From contig NZ_JAMXFD010000003.1 of assembly GCF_025370875.1 (NCBI RefSeq), positions 120,784 through 184,783 of the forward strand: 64,000 nt of DNA, read 5' to 3'. Under the pieces are notes generated by a model. The model saw nothing but the letters and a program-made list of their open reading frames with translations. It searched no databases and was not told the origin of the DNA. This stretch comes from Laspinema palackyanum D2c (GTDB taxonomy: Bacteria > Cyanobacteriota > Cyanobacteriia > Cyanobacteriales > Laspinemataceae). Each line of letters opens with the position of its first letter. The first letter of the stretch is position 1. This document shows, one piece after another, positions 27,429 through 35,761 of the stretch. Both the position numbers and the translations under genes were made by a program.

Positions 27429-28598
27429 CTAAGGACGACCTTCGCTTTCGAGGAGTTCGGCGATCGCTCTGCCTTCCTCGGGGGTATTCACAGGAATCGC
27501 CTGACGAGTGTCTGTAATCAACCAATCCAGGGCCGCTGCTTGGACATCAATGGATGCACCTGTTTTATCCACGCAGTAGCGCCCAAACACCAGTTTGTCC
27601 ACTAAGCGCACCCCTGGACCTAAGCGAGAATATTCAAAAATTACGCTATTTTCCACCGTTGCGCCACTGCAAATTCGGCAACTGGGCCCGATCATCGAAG
27701 GCCCAATAATTTTGGCCCCATCTTCAATTTGGGTCATGGCCCCAATGTAGACCGGCCCTTTAATATCAACCTTATCCAGGTTAACCGAGACATTTAAGCC
27801 AGTGTAAACCCCAGGAATGAGTTCTTTGCCGGGAATCGAGACATTTTGGATTTCTCCGTTTAACACTCCGCGAATGGCGCGCCAATAGTCCGGCACTTTG
27901 CCAATATCCACCCATTGGAAATCCATCGCAATGCCGTAGAACGGAGCACCCATTTCAACCAGTTGGGGGAAGAGTTCACCCCCGATATCATATTCTTGGC
28001 CCGAGGGGATGTAGTTCAACACTTCCGGCTCGAAAATATAAATACCCGTGTTAATGTTGGTACTCATGGCTTCTTCTACGGACGGTTTTTCTTGGAACTG
28101 CTTGACGCGGCCCGTTTCGTCCGTAACAATTACCCCATAACTGGAGACTTCTTCCCGAGGGACAGATTTCATGACGATGGTGGCGATCGAGCCTTTTTCT
28201 TTGTGCCACCGGACTGCCTCCGTCAAGTCCAGATCGATTAAAGCATCTCCACAAAGCACGATAAAGGTATCATCGAAAAAGGGGTTAAAGTCTTGGATGC
28301 GCTTCATGCCTCCCGCGCTTCCGAGTGCCTCCCCGACGAGTTCGCCATCAACAATCCGACCTTCAAAGGAATAGCCAATTTCCACGCCAAATCTTTGTCC
28401 ATCCCGGAAATAGTTTTCGATTTCGTTGGCGAGGTGGCTAACGTTGACCATGATTTGGTTAAAACCATGCTGGCGAAGCAATTCCACTAAAAACTCCATC
28501 ACTGGTTTTTGCAGGATGGGAATCATCGGTTTGGGGGTGGTGTATGTAATCGGACGGACTCGGGTACCCTTACCCGCTGCCAGAATCATGGCTTTCAT
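27429..28598 (-). CDS. NDP-sugar synthase, mannose-1-phosphate guanylyltransferase type
   Basis: 389 residues. The N-terminal nucleotidyltransferase domain has ILAAGKGTRVRP, the PKPMIP segment and LCGDALIDLDL for nucleotide and Mg2+ binding. The C-terminal part has hexapeptide (left-handed beta-helix) repeats such as GPVYIGAMTQIEDGAKI. The family makes GDP-mannose or related nucleotide sugars for polysaccharides and glycoproteins. Exact sugar and nucleotide are inferred, since glucose-1-phosphate enzymes look similar. A GAAACCGGGT/ACCCGGTTTC inverted repeat lies downstream. Confidence 0.8.
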   Translation of the reverse strand: MKAMILAAGKGTRVRPITYTTPKPMIPILQKPVMEFLVELLRQHGFNQIMVNVSHLANEIENYFRDGQRFGVEIGYSFEGRIVDGELVGEALGSAGGMKRIQDFNPFFDDTFIVLCGDALIDLDLTEAVRWHKEKGSIATIVMKSVPREEVSSYGVIVTDETGRVKQFQEKPSVEEAMSTNINTGIYIFEPEVLNYIPSGQEYDIGGELFPQLVEMGAPFYGIAMDFQWVDIGKVPDYWRAIRGVLNGEIQNVSIPGKELIPGVYTGLNVSVNLDKVDIKGPVYIGAMTQIEDGAKIIGPSMIGPSCRICSGATVENSVIFEYSRLGPGVRLVDKLVFGRYCVDKTGASIDVQAAALDWLITDTRQAIPVNTPEEGRAIAELLESEGRP

Positions 28599-28837
28599 AG
28601 ATATTTTTCTCTTATCCTTGAGCCTATCAATTTTAACGAATTAATGTTTTGAAATTGCAAAAAGTTGTTATCTTTTAGTCGTGATCATCATGTGATCATC
28701 ATACTGAAGGTCCACCCCGGGGAATGAGGCTGTGGCTGAGGGGTTGAGCGATCGCCCGGTAATTTCCAGTTTGGCGGCCCTTTAGTAGCAAGGTGCTTCC
28801 GGTTCGGGCTTTCTAGGGTGGGGGGTACTGTAGCCGG

Positions 28838-29701
28838 TTAAACCATTGCCTCGTTGAGAGTGGGTTGACTCTCTACAGCGACTGGATCGACGATCGCCCG
28901 AATTTTGAGGTCTCCATAAAAGTGTTCTTGGGACAGTTCAACCTTAGACTGGGCGGAGAGTAACAGCAGGGCGGAAAAGACTCCCACGCGGTCATGGGAA
29001 GTGGGGAGGGACTGAGGAGCGGCGGATTCTCCAGGGGGGCGATCGCCTCGGTGATCCATCAACCCTTCTAAAAGCGCTTCCAATTCTAACCAAGGTTCAC
29101 ACAGCTGCAATTTTTCCGCGTAGGCCAACAAAAATCGAGTCAGGCGATCGGCCACTTCCGAGATATTTTCTTGTTCCGCTAACTCCGTTAGCGCCCGAAC
29201 CGTACTCGCTGTCGATTTCGATCCGCCATGTCGTTTCGCACGACGGCGCGGTGGCGTTTCGATCGCCATTGACATCAACTGCAACTGTTCAATCAACTCT
29301 TGAAGCGTAACCCGGCGTTTTTTAGGCGTAGGTGCGACCGCCCGTCGTTTGAGTTGCAATTCTAGCTGTCTGGGAATATTCCCCCCTTGCCCCTCCTCAT
29401 CCATCGGGTCCAAAAATTCCGCCTCTTCCTCCTCCGAGGCATTCGGGTCATCCAGCAGAGATTCCGACCGCGCTAGGGCATCCGCTTTCAATAAAACCAA
29501 CATTGAGGCATACAGAAACGCCTGTCCCGTCTCCGATAAAGCCGCTTCCCGCTCAACTCGTCCCGCTTCATGAACTTGAGACAGTTTACTGAGATATCGG
29601 TCAATCACCTCAATGACTTGGACATCCCAGGGATCGATTTCTCCAGTTTGTGCCAACTCGATGAGGAGTGAGATCGCATTTTGAGCTAAAGAACCAGTCA
29701 T
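28838..29701 (-). CDS. scpA: Segregation and condensation protein A
   Basis: 287-residue kleisin-like protein that bridges SMC heads and ScpB in chromosome condensation. The N-terminus has the family segment ISLLIELAQTGEIDPWDVQVIEVIDRYL. The middle is acidic and low complexity (ASEEEEAEF), followed by a basic linker, and the C-terminal winged-helix part has VGVFSALLLLSAQSKVELSQ. The gene is alone; SMC and ScpB are not in the window. Confidence 0.88.
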   Translation of the reverse strand: MTGSLAQNAISLLIELAQTGEIDPWDVQVIEVIDRYLSKLSQVHEAGRVEREAALSETGQAFLYASMLVLLKADALARSESLLDDPNASEEEEAEFLDPMDEEGQGGNIPRQLELQLKRRAVAPTPKKRRVTLQELIEQLQLMSMAIETPPRRRAKRHGGSKSTASTVRALTELAEQENISEVADRLTRFLLAYAEKLQLCEPWLELEALLEGLMDHRGDRPPGESAAPQSLPTSHDRVGVFSALLLLSAQSKVELSQEHFYGDLKIRAIVDPVAVESQPTLNEAMV

Positions 29702-30289
29702 ATCCCTTTGTTATTTTAAAAGTTAAAGTAAGTGCAGCGTGGGAGTTCCGTCTGTTGATTATATCATTTTTAAAGACCGGCCTGGGCCTTGATTTGAATC
29801 AAGTTAAGCGTTATGCAAAGGGGTTTTCTCGGTGAGAATAGCAATTTAAACTATTGACAACCCTCCATAAAAGCTGTAGCCCTAAATTCATTCCGATGCC
29901 CTGACGGGCAAAAGTAGAGATGCCAAGAACATCAACCCTGACAGAGCCGGGGTGATTAGCCCCTGAACTTGACGACCTGGGCGAATAGGCTCAGTATAGC
30001 TAAGATTTTCCCGATGCTCTAATCGGTCGATTGCTTTCTTGACCCTACAGTTAGGGTTGAATCTTAAACCAGGGGTTCTGGGTGGAGTTCAGCGTGATGA
30101 GGTGCGCTGCTGTGAACTCCGGGTCCCCGGGAATGAAAAATCCTCCTAAAACACCGCTTAGGAAGAGGATGACCCGCTTTGTTGAGGAAAAAGGGGATGC
30201 ACCTAGATAACGTATTGAAGAAGGGGATGCACCCAAAGAATCCCTTGAGGGTCCAAATGACTCAAACTCAGTTCTGCACCCCTTAGGAT
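29702..30289. other. Intergenic region between PEP-CTERM gene and scpA
   Basis: 588 bp without a supported gene. A direct repeat containing GGGGATGCACC occurs near 30193 and 30224. A TTGACA hexamer near 29855 has no good -10 partner. The 61-codon frame at 30051-30236 shows no family features. A stem containing CTCCTAA/TTAGGA near 30143-30168 lies downstream of the PEP-CTERM gene. Confidence 0.4.
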
Positions 30290-30568
30290 TTACTGCTCTG
30301 AGACCCGACGTCTTTTTTGCGAGGAGACAATTCCCAGACCCGAGAGGATGATGGCGGTAACCATGCCCGGTTCGGGAATTTTTTGGCTACTGGACGCTTC
30401 CCATTCTAGGGTGCTTACCCCTCTCAATGTACACTGAGCCGCTTCAGAGCAATCCATCGTCATGCCCTGATGTGGGCTAGAAACGGCAGCGGATACGGGT
30501 GTAAACCCACTCAGTCCGATTTGAACGACCGATATAGAGACTAATCCCAGAGCTAGTTTTAAAAACAT
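30290..30568 (-). CDS. Small PEP-CTERM sorting-domain protein
   Basis: 92 residues: signal peptide (MFLKLALGLVSISVVQIG, cleavage near VSA-AV), a short mature part with two cysteines (CSEAAQC), then a C-terminal PEP-CTERM anchor: PEPGM, a hydrophobic helix (VTAIILSGLGIVS) and the basic end QKRRR. Such proteins are exported and processed by an exosortase, often in strains with exopolysaccharide loci. No exosortase is in the window. The function of the mature part is unknown. Confidence 0.75.
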   Translation of the reverse strand: MFLKLALGLVSISVVQIGLSGFTPVSAAVSSPHQGMTMDCSEAAQCTLRGVSTLEWEASSSQKIPEPGMVTAIILSGLGIVSSQKRRRVSEQ

Positions 30569-31063
30569 CAGTTACTTCACTCAATTTCTGGACGACTTAT
30601 GCTGTTATTAACAGAATCTTATAAAATTTCTTAATTGTCGCTAAGGTTACTCACTGCGGTTTCGTGTTTATGATCGGTTGGGTACTGTGAGGGAAGTCAC
30701 ATCGGCCTCCCCCCGCAGGGTTCAGGACGTTTCAACTGGAAGGCTGATGGTCCTTCGGTTAATTCTTTTCTGAGACTAATTTAATTATAAAATTCGGGTC
30801 CTTCATCTGTCTTGGGTGAGATTCTTAAGTGAGGAAATTTGCGCCTATTATGAACCTAAAGATAGAGTTAAACCCTCCAAGGATTACACTCTGAGTCACC
30901 CAATTTACCTAACCGCTCTGATAATTCATGCGGTCTACAATAGAAAATTTAGGTTTAAAATTCCCCCAGGGTGTGGGTTTTTGCTTCCCATTCCCCGGAA
31001 TAGAAATAGCCTGCACTTTCTGGAATAGAGAGCGCAGGCTATTAGATTAAATGACAATTAGGG
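30569..31063. other. Intergenic region upstream of the PEP-CTERM gene
   Basis: 495 bp with a terminator-like stem at 31005-31043 behind the GH57 gene. A 70-codon plus-strand frame (30816-31028) runs into that stem and is not supported. Nothing else was recognised. Confidence 0.4.
31005..31043 (-). terminator. Hairpin after the GH57 gene
   Basis: Perfect 10-bp stem AATAGCCTGC/GCAGGCTATT with a 19-nt loop, 21 bp past the minus-strand stop codon. On the minus strand it is followed by TCTATTCC, so the U-tract is weak. Confidence 0.6.
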
Positions 31064-33757
31064 TTAGCGAAGCTGTTCTAATTGGGGACTAACATGAACC
31101 CGAAGGGTTTGACCTAATAACAACAGACGCCGGAGTTGGACGGGATCTCCGGGAGAAACGGCGAAGGATTCAGCCGAACCCGAGGCAATCGTAGTATCCA
31201 GAGAGGGGAGACCGTGGCGATCGAGTTGACCCGTGAGCCAATAGAAATAAAGCTCTTGGGAGCGTTCTAGGGACAAGCCGAGATTGAGGCGTTGACCGAC
31301 GGCAATCAGGCGTTCTAAGCGCTGAATATCGGCCTCTAGGAGTTCCGGTTGGGCTTCGTGGAGGAGGTCCCAGAGCGATCGCAGAATGGACCGTTCTAAA
31401 ATGACTTTGGCCTCGGGTAGATAGAGATGGCAACGGGTATGTTCAGCTTCCGTGGCGATCGCTTCTAACTCCCCTAAATGCCCCGACATCACCTGTCCAT
31501 CACCCTGGGCAATCCCCAGTTCCTGTTCTAACCCCAGGACCGACTCCATACAGCGATGGCCCAAGGCAATCTCTGCGGCCACCTGTAACTCTTTCGGGAC
31601 TGGCAGTTCATCCCGATGGAAGCCCATCATGATCCCATAATTATCCCGATACACCTGGCTGTAAAGTTGGTCTAGGCGCATCAAGGTTTCTTGACTTAAC
31701 AGGCGCATGATCCGATGGCGTTCCTCGGCGAACAGGTCCCGCAGATTGTAGGATTTCCCATCAAAATGCTCATTCATCGCCAAAATAGCATGGGCGGCAC
31801 TGGCTTCTTGCAGGACCCCAAACAGATGTTCTTTCATCTGAGTGTAGGCCCGTCGTCCCGTGAAGGGTTGAATGCTGCAATGGAAATCCCAACCGCCGAG
31901 ATGAAGTACGGCAAAGACTAAATCGACACTTTCTCGGGTGATTTCCGAAACCAGTTGAAGTTGTCCCACTCCCAGGGTCAACGGACCCATGCGTTGCAAC
32001 TGATAATCCCGTTGGTAAGCGTCATAACAGTAGACCCGCTGTTGGGGTCCATAGCTGGTAAAGAGTCCGCTGATGGCGTAATGGGCGGCAACTTGCTCTA
32101 AGCTAATTTGGTCCGTTTGGACCAGATCACGATAAACTCCGGCCCCATCTTTAAAAGCATCAACATTACTGGGTGCGAAGGCAAGACGGGCGATAAATTC
32201 TCGTTCGAGTTGAACTCCGGCGACATCTCCGGCGAGTTCGATCGCCCGGGCGGCATAGCGGAGAATTTGCACCCCTTCCGGACGGGAAAGTTCTTCAAAG
32301 AACCAACCGCAACTGGTGTACATTAGCAGGCTATGACGCTGCATTTCCAGCAGGCGCAGGCCGTCTACTTGTTCTAGGGGAGTGAGGGGGCGAGTTTGAT
32401 GGTGTCGAAAGAAGCGGTCAATATTTTCCGGGGAGCGATCGCGGACAATTTTGATATATTCATCCCGGGCCTGCCAGGGGTCTAAGAACAGGTGACGACC
32501 TTGTTCTTCATAGATGTCCGTGAGTTGATCCCGCAACCAGTTGAGGGAGTCGCGCAGGGGACGCCGCCATTTTTGATGCCAACTGCCACCGCCAGCGCAA
32601 CCACAATCATCCTGCCAGCGATCGACGCCATGAGCGCAACTCCAAGCCGTGACGGGTTTGAGTTGGACTTCCCAGGCGGGGGGACTGATGCTCAAATAAT
32701 GGGCAAAGTTGGTGACGGTCCAGCCATGTTTGGGGAATTCGCTAACGAAGGCGTAGGCGAGACATTTTTCGGTTCCGCCCTTGTGGTGACCGAAGGTTTC
32801 GCCGTCGGTGGCGACGGAGAGCAACTGACTGGGGCGACCATCCCCTTGAATGGCTAACCCTAAGCGTCCGAGGAGGTTATGGGAATTGTTCAGGAGGTCA
32901 TCAAAGCCCATATCTCGGGAAATCGGACCATCGTAGAAGAAGATATCGATGGATTTCCGGTTGTCTCCCTCTTGGGTGTCTCCCCCTTGGGGATCAGGGA
33001 GAAAACAGCGATAAGGCCGGGTGGGATCAATTTGTGCACCGCCGACTTCGATCCAGTCCGGTTCAGGTTCTCCTTCAGGGGGGATCATGCGGCAGCGTTG
33101 GGCTTGGGAGGGGGCCAGAATAATAAATTTAATGCCTTCGGCAACTAGGGCTTCGAGGGTGGGGTAGTCTACGGCAGTTTCTGCTAACCACATTCCCTCG
33201 GGATCACGTCCAAAGCGGGATCGGAAGTCTTCTTTACCCCAGCGAATTTGGGTGTATTTATCCCGTTCGTTGGCGAGGGGAATAATGATGTGGTTGTAGA
33301 CTTGGGCGATCGCATTGCCATGACCGTTGAGACGCTGTGCACTTTTGCGATCGGCTTCGATGATGCGATTGTACACTTCCATGTCATAGCGTTCCAGCCA
33401 TGTCATTAAAGTCGCACCGATATTAAAGCTGAGATATTCATAGTTATTGACGATCCCCACTACTTCTCCAGAGTCGTTGAAGACTCGGGCGTAGGCATTC
33501 GGACGATAGCATTCGTGATAAATCCGCTCGTTCCAGTCGTGAAAGGGGGAGGCACTCGGTTGTCGCTCGATCGCATCTAAATAGGGGTTTTCTCGCGGGG
33601 GTTGGTAAAAATGTCCATGAATCGAGACATACACACCCGTGGCGGTTTTGATGGGATCAACTTTGGCCGGTTCGGTCCGAGTTCCTGGGGTTTTTTCTGG
33701 AGTTAGGGTGGATAAGGTCGGATTCAGCATAATTGCTGTGTCGGATGGGGTTGTCAT
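31064..33757 (-). CDS. Glycoside hydrolase family 57 protein with DUF3536
   Basis: The ATG at 33757 (MTTPSDTAIM) gives 897 residues; an upstream TTG at 33781 is less likely. The N-terminal GH57 domain starts VYVSIHGHFYQPPRENPYL. It has the nucleophile-type motif GMWLAETAVD and the later ATDGETFGHH motif. The C-terminal half matches the DUF3536 region that accompanies such enzymes. Family members act on alpha-glucans (amylase, branching or glucanotransferase activities), so glycogen metabolism is likely; the exact reaction is not readable. Confidence 0.85.
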   Translation of the reverse strand: MTTPSDTAIMLNPTLSTLTPEKTPGTRTEPAKVDPIKTATGVYVSIHGHFYQPPRENPYLDAIERQPSASPFHDWNERIYHECYRPNAYARVFNDSGEVVGIVNNYEYLSFNIGATLMTWLERYDMEVYNRIIEADRKSAQRLNGHGNAIAQVYNHIIIPLANERDKYTQIRWGKEDFRSRFGRDPEGMWLAETAVDYPTLEALVAEGIKFIILAPSQAQRCRMIPPEGEPEPDWIEVGGAQIDPTRPYRCFLPDPQGGDTQEGDNRKSIDIFFYDGPISRDMGFDDLLNNSHNLLGRLGLAIQGDGRPSQLLSVATDGETFGHHKGGTEKCLAYAFVSEFPKHGWTVTNFAHYLSISPPAWEVQLKPVTAWSCAHGVDRWQDDCGCAGGGSWHQKWRRPLRDSLNWLRDQLTDIYEEQGRHLFLDPWQARDEYIKIVRDRSPENIDRFFRHHQTRPLTPLEQVDGLRLLEMQRHSLLMYTSCGWFFEELSRPEGVQILRYAARAIELAGDVAGVQLEREFIARLAFAPSNVDAFKDGAGVYRDLVQTDQISLEQVAAHYAISGLFTSYGPQQRVYCYDAYQRDYQLQRMGPLTLGVGQLQLVSEITRESVDLVFAVLHLGGWDFHCSIQPFTGRRAYTQMKEHLFGVLQEASAAHAILAMNEHFDGKSYNLRDLFAEERHRIMRLLSQETLMRLDQLYSQVYRDNYGIMMGFHRDELPVPKELQVAAEIALGHRCMESVLGLEQELGIAQGDGQVMSGHLGELEAIATEAEHTRCHLYLPEAKVILERSILRSLWDLLHEAQPELLEADIQRLERLIAVGQRLNLGLSLERSQELYFYWLTGQLDRHGLPSLDTTIASGSAESFAVSPGDPVQLRRLLLLGQTLRVHVSPQLEQLR

Positions 33758-34092
33758 ACTGTTAGATCTACAACTAAACAATCGATAAAATCTATCTTTA
33801 GGCAGGCGATCGCTAGGGTACAGAGTGTTGGATTAAGTGCAGGCAATTTTAAGCAAGTAGCGTGGCGATCGCAAAGGCCATGACCAACTTGGTACAAACC
33901 ACCTTGCTCTGCGCCTCAACGGTGATAGTCCTTGCTTGTACCTCATGCTCTCGGGCTATCTCTGGGGCGATCGCTGTTCTATCCGTTTTCTGCTATGAAG
34001 CTATCTGTCGGCACTATAACCGATCCCCATTGCAAATAGTGTGACTCCTGTCTTAATTTCACACTTCAAAACAAATCTTTATTTTCTGAAAC

Positions 34093-34120
34093 TTGCAAAT
34101 CAAAATGTCTATGCTATAAT
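34093..34120 (+). promoter_or_regulatory. Sigma-70-type promoter TTGCAA-16-TATAAT
   Basis: A -35 hexamer TTGCAA at 34093-34098 and a consensus -10 TATAAT at 34115-34120 are separated by 16 bp. No ORF starts soon after; the next gene begins at 34530. Just downstream is a 7-bp stem TCAAGAG/CTCTTGA (about 34129-34158). Transcription would run through the tRNA-like segments. Confidence 0.6.
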
Positions 34121-34270
34121 CCGCTACTCAAGAGTTCCCTAGGGGTTTATCTCTTGATCATGAATACATCTAAACCCAAGGTTAGGCGCTTTTGTGCTAC
34201 AACAGGTTTCGTTATGACTGAACAAATTCTGAACTCCTAGTCTAATTACCTAGCCAAGGCCGGAGGCAAG

Positions 34271-34370
34271 GGATAGAAGGGGCGGGACGTGAACCCGCCT
34301 TGTCTTGAAGCCAGTCCACTCATGCAGGCCAATTTCAAGACAGTCTATCAGCTAAACTCTGAGGAGAACT
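34271..34370 (-). ncRNA. tRNA-like segment, minus strand, with enlarged anticodon arm
   Basis: On the minus strand: a D-arm-like AGTTTAGCTGATAGACT (34342-34358), an arm with perfect 9-bp stem TGTCTTGAA/TTCAAGACA (34301-34342) enclosing 24 nt, and a T-arm GGCGGG-TTCACGT-CCCGCC (34281-34299) with a 6-bp stem and 7-nt loop. The acceptor ends do not pair, the anticodon loop is too large and the variable region is almost absent. It is therefore a degenerate tRNA or another RNA using tRNA-like arms, not a normal tRNA gene. Confidence 0.4.
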
Positions 34371-34434
34371 GCCAGATCAACCGGACTAAAACTCTCATGC
34401 GATCGGTCGTTTCCCTCCCTAGACTCGGACCTCA

Positions 34435-34505
34435 AAAGCCCGGTTAACGGCTAGGAATCCCCGCTAAAACAGACCCGATTCTCCCGGTTCAATTCCCACT
34501 CATTT
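34435..34505 (+). ncRNA. tRNA-like segment, plus strand, degenerate
   Basis: Contains a D-loop-like GGTTAACGGCTAGGAATCC and, about 25 nt later, a T-loop-like CCCGGTTCAATTCCCAC at normal tRNA distance. The T-stem keeps only about two pairs and no acceptor pairing is found. Probably a decayed tRNA copy, 25 bp before the antiporter gene. Confidence 0.3.
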
Positions 34506-34529
34506 TCTTACTGAAACCTAACCAATTTG

Positions 34530-35624
34530 ATGTCCCTCAAAAACATTATTTTCATCGGTTTACTTGTCTTTGTCCCCATTTCCATTGCCGGTCATTTTCT
34601 CGAATGGGGACCGTTAACCATTTTTTTAACCGCTTGTTTGGGAATTATTCCCTTAGCTGCTTGGATGGGAACCGCCACGGAAGAAATTGCGGTGGTTGTC
34701 GGTCCCAATATTGGGGGATTACTGAATGCCACCTTTGGCAATGCCACTGAATTAATTATCGCCTTGGTTGCCCTCAATGCTGGCTTAATCAATGTTGTCA
34801 AAGCCAGCATTACCGGGTCAATTATTAGTAACCTACTCCTCGTTATGGGGTTTTCCATGCTGCTGGGAGGACTGAGGTACAAAGAACAAGTATTTCAACC
34901 AATTGTCGCCCGGTTGAATGCCTCGGTGATGACGCTGGCGGTAATTGCCATGTTACTGCCCACAGCGGTAGAGTTCACCTCCACCGGCATCGCAGAAAAG
35001 ACCATGCAGCAACTCTCAACCTGCGTGGCGATCGTCTTAATCCTGGTTTATGTCTTAACCCTGGTGTTTTCCATGAAAACCCATGCCTACCTCTGTGATG
35101 TTGGGGAAGCAGAGTTAGAAGGGGAAGAAGGTGAACCTGTCAAACCGCCGAATGTCTTGTTATGGACGGGGGTACTATTAGCCTGCACCCTGATGGTAGC
35201 TGTTGAATCAGAATTGTTAGTTGCTTCCCTAGAAGAAGCTACTTCTCTATTGGGATTAACGGCACTCTTTACCGGGGTAATTGTCGTTCCCATTATTGGC
35301 AATGCCGCAGAACACGCTACAGCAGTTACAGTGGCGATGAAGAATAAGATGGACCTCTCTGTATCCGTGGCCCTGGGGTCAAGTTTGCAAATTGCCTTGT
35401 TTGTTGCGCCCGTGTTAGTCATTGCCGGTTATATCCTGGATAAACCGATGGATTTGAACTTCAACCCCTTTGAACTGGTGGCGGTTGCGGTATCGGTGGT
35501 GATTGCTAATTCGGTCAGTTCTGATGGCCGTTCTGATTGGCTGGAGGGGACTTTGCTCCTGGCAACTTATCTCGTGTTGGGATTAGCATTTTACTTCCAT
35601 CCGGAGATTGCAGGGATTGGTTAA
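34530..35624 (+). CDS. cax: Calcium/proton antiporter (CaCA family, Cax)
   Basis: The ATG at 34530 gives 364 residues; a TTG directly before it would add one Met. About eleven transmembrane helices are present. The two inverted halves carry the cation-binding repeats: FGNATELIIALVAL in the first and IIGNAAEHATAVTVA in the second, with the expected Glu in each. An acidic loop (EAELEGEEGEP) joins the halves. It exchanges H+ for Ca2+ across the plasma or thylakoid membrane. A strong terminator follows. Confidence 0.93.
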   Translation: MSLKNIIFIGLLVFVPISIAGHFLEWGPLTIFLTACLGIIPLAAWMGTATEEIAVVVGPNIGGLLNATFGNATELIIALVALNAGLINVVKASITGSIISNLLLVMGFSMLLGGLRYKEQVFQPIVARLNASVMTLAVIAMLLPTAVEFTSTGIAEKTMQQLSTCVAIVLILVYVLTLVFSMKTHAYLCDVGEAELEGEEGEPVKPPNVLLWTGVLLACTLMVAVESELLVASLEEATSLLGLTALFTGVIVVPIIGNAAEHATAVTVAMKNKMDLSVSVALGSSLQIALFVAPVLVIAGYILDKPMDLNFNPFELVAVAVSVVIANSVSSDGRSDWLEGTLLLATYLVLGLAFYFHPEIAGIG

Positions 35625-35661
35625 AAATTTGGCATTGGGTTAAAAGAGTTCGATAAAATCA

Positions 35662-35688
35662 GGGTGAGCATTGCTCCCCTTTTTTTTT
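35662..35688 (+). terminator. Intrinsic terminator of cax
   Basis: Stem GGG-x-GAGC/GCTC-x-CCC with a 3-nt loop, followed by nine Ts, 38 bp past the cax stop codon. Confidence 0.85.
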
Positions 35689-35761
35689 GCCTAGAGGGGT
35701 TTGGGGTTGGCGCGTTTGAACCCGTTAGGAGATCGATCGCCCGGTTCTATCATTCTCAGCA

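Larger units (their letters stand above)
33758..34529. other. Intergenic region containing a promoter-led tRNA-like locus
   Basis: 772 bp. The 60-codon frame at 33862-34044 is rejected. From 34093 onward it holds a good sigma-70-type promoter, a hairpin and two tRNA-like segments, listed separately. This is the only place in the window with tRNA-like sequence. Confidence 0.6.

Noticed and set aside
30816-31028. 70-codon plus-strand ORF
   Set aside because: Ends in the GH57 hairpin and has no recognisable domain.
32492-32857. 121-codon plus-strand ORF opposite the GH57 gene
   Set aside because: Shadow frame within the glycoside hydrolase; glycine-rich composition comes from the opposite codons.
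34093-34505. Calling the tRNA-like locus a tmRNA, group I intron or normal tRNA gene
   Set aside because: No tmRNA start or resume codon frame, no intron core motifs, and neither segment can form an acceptor stem.
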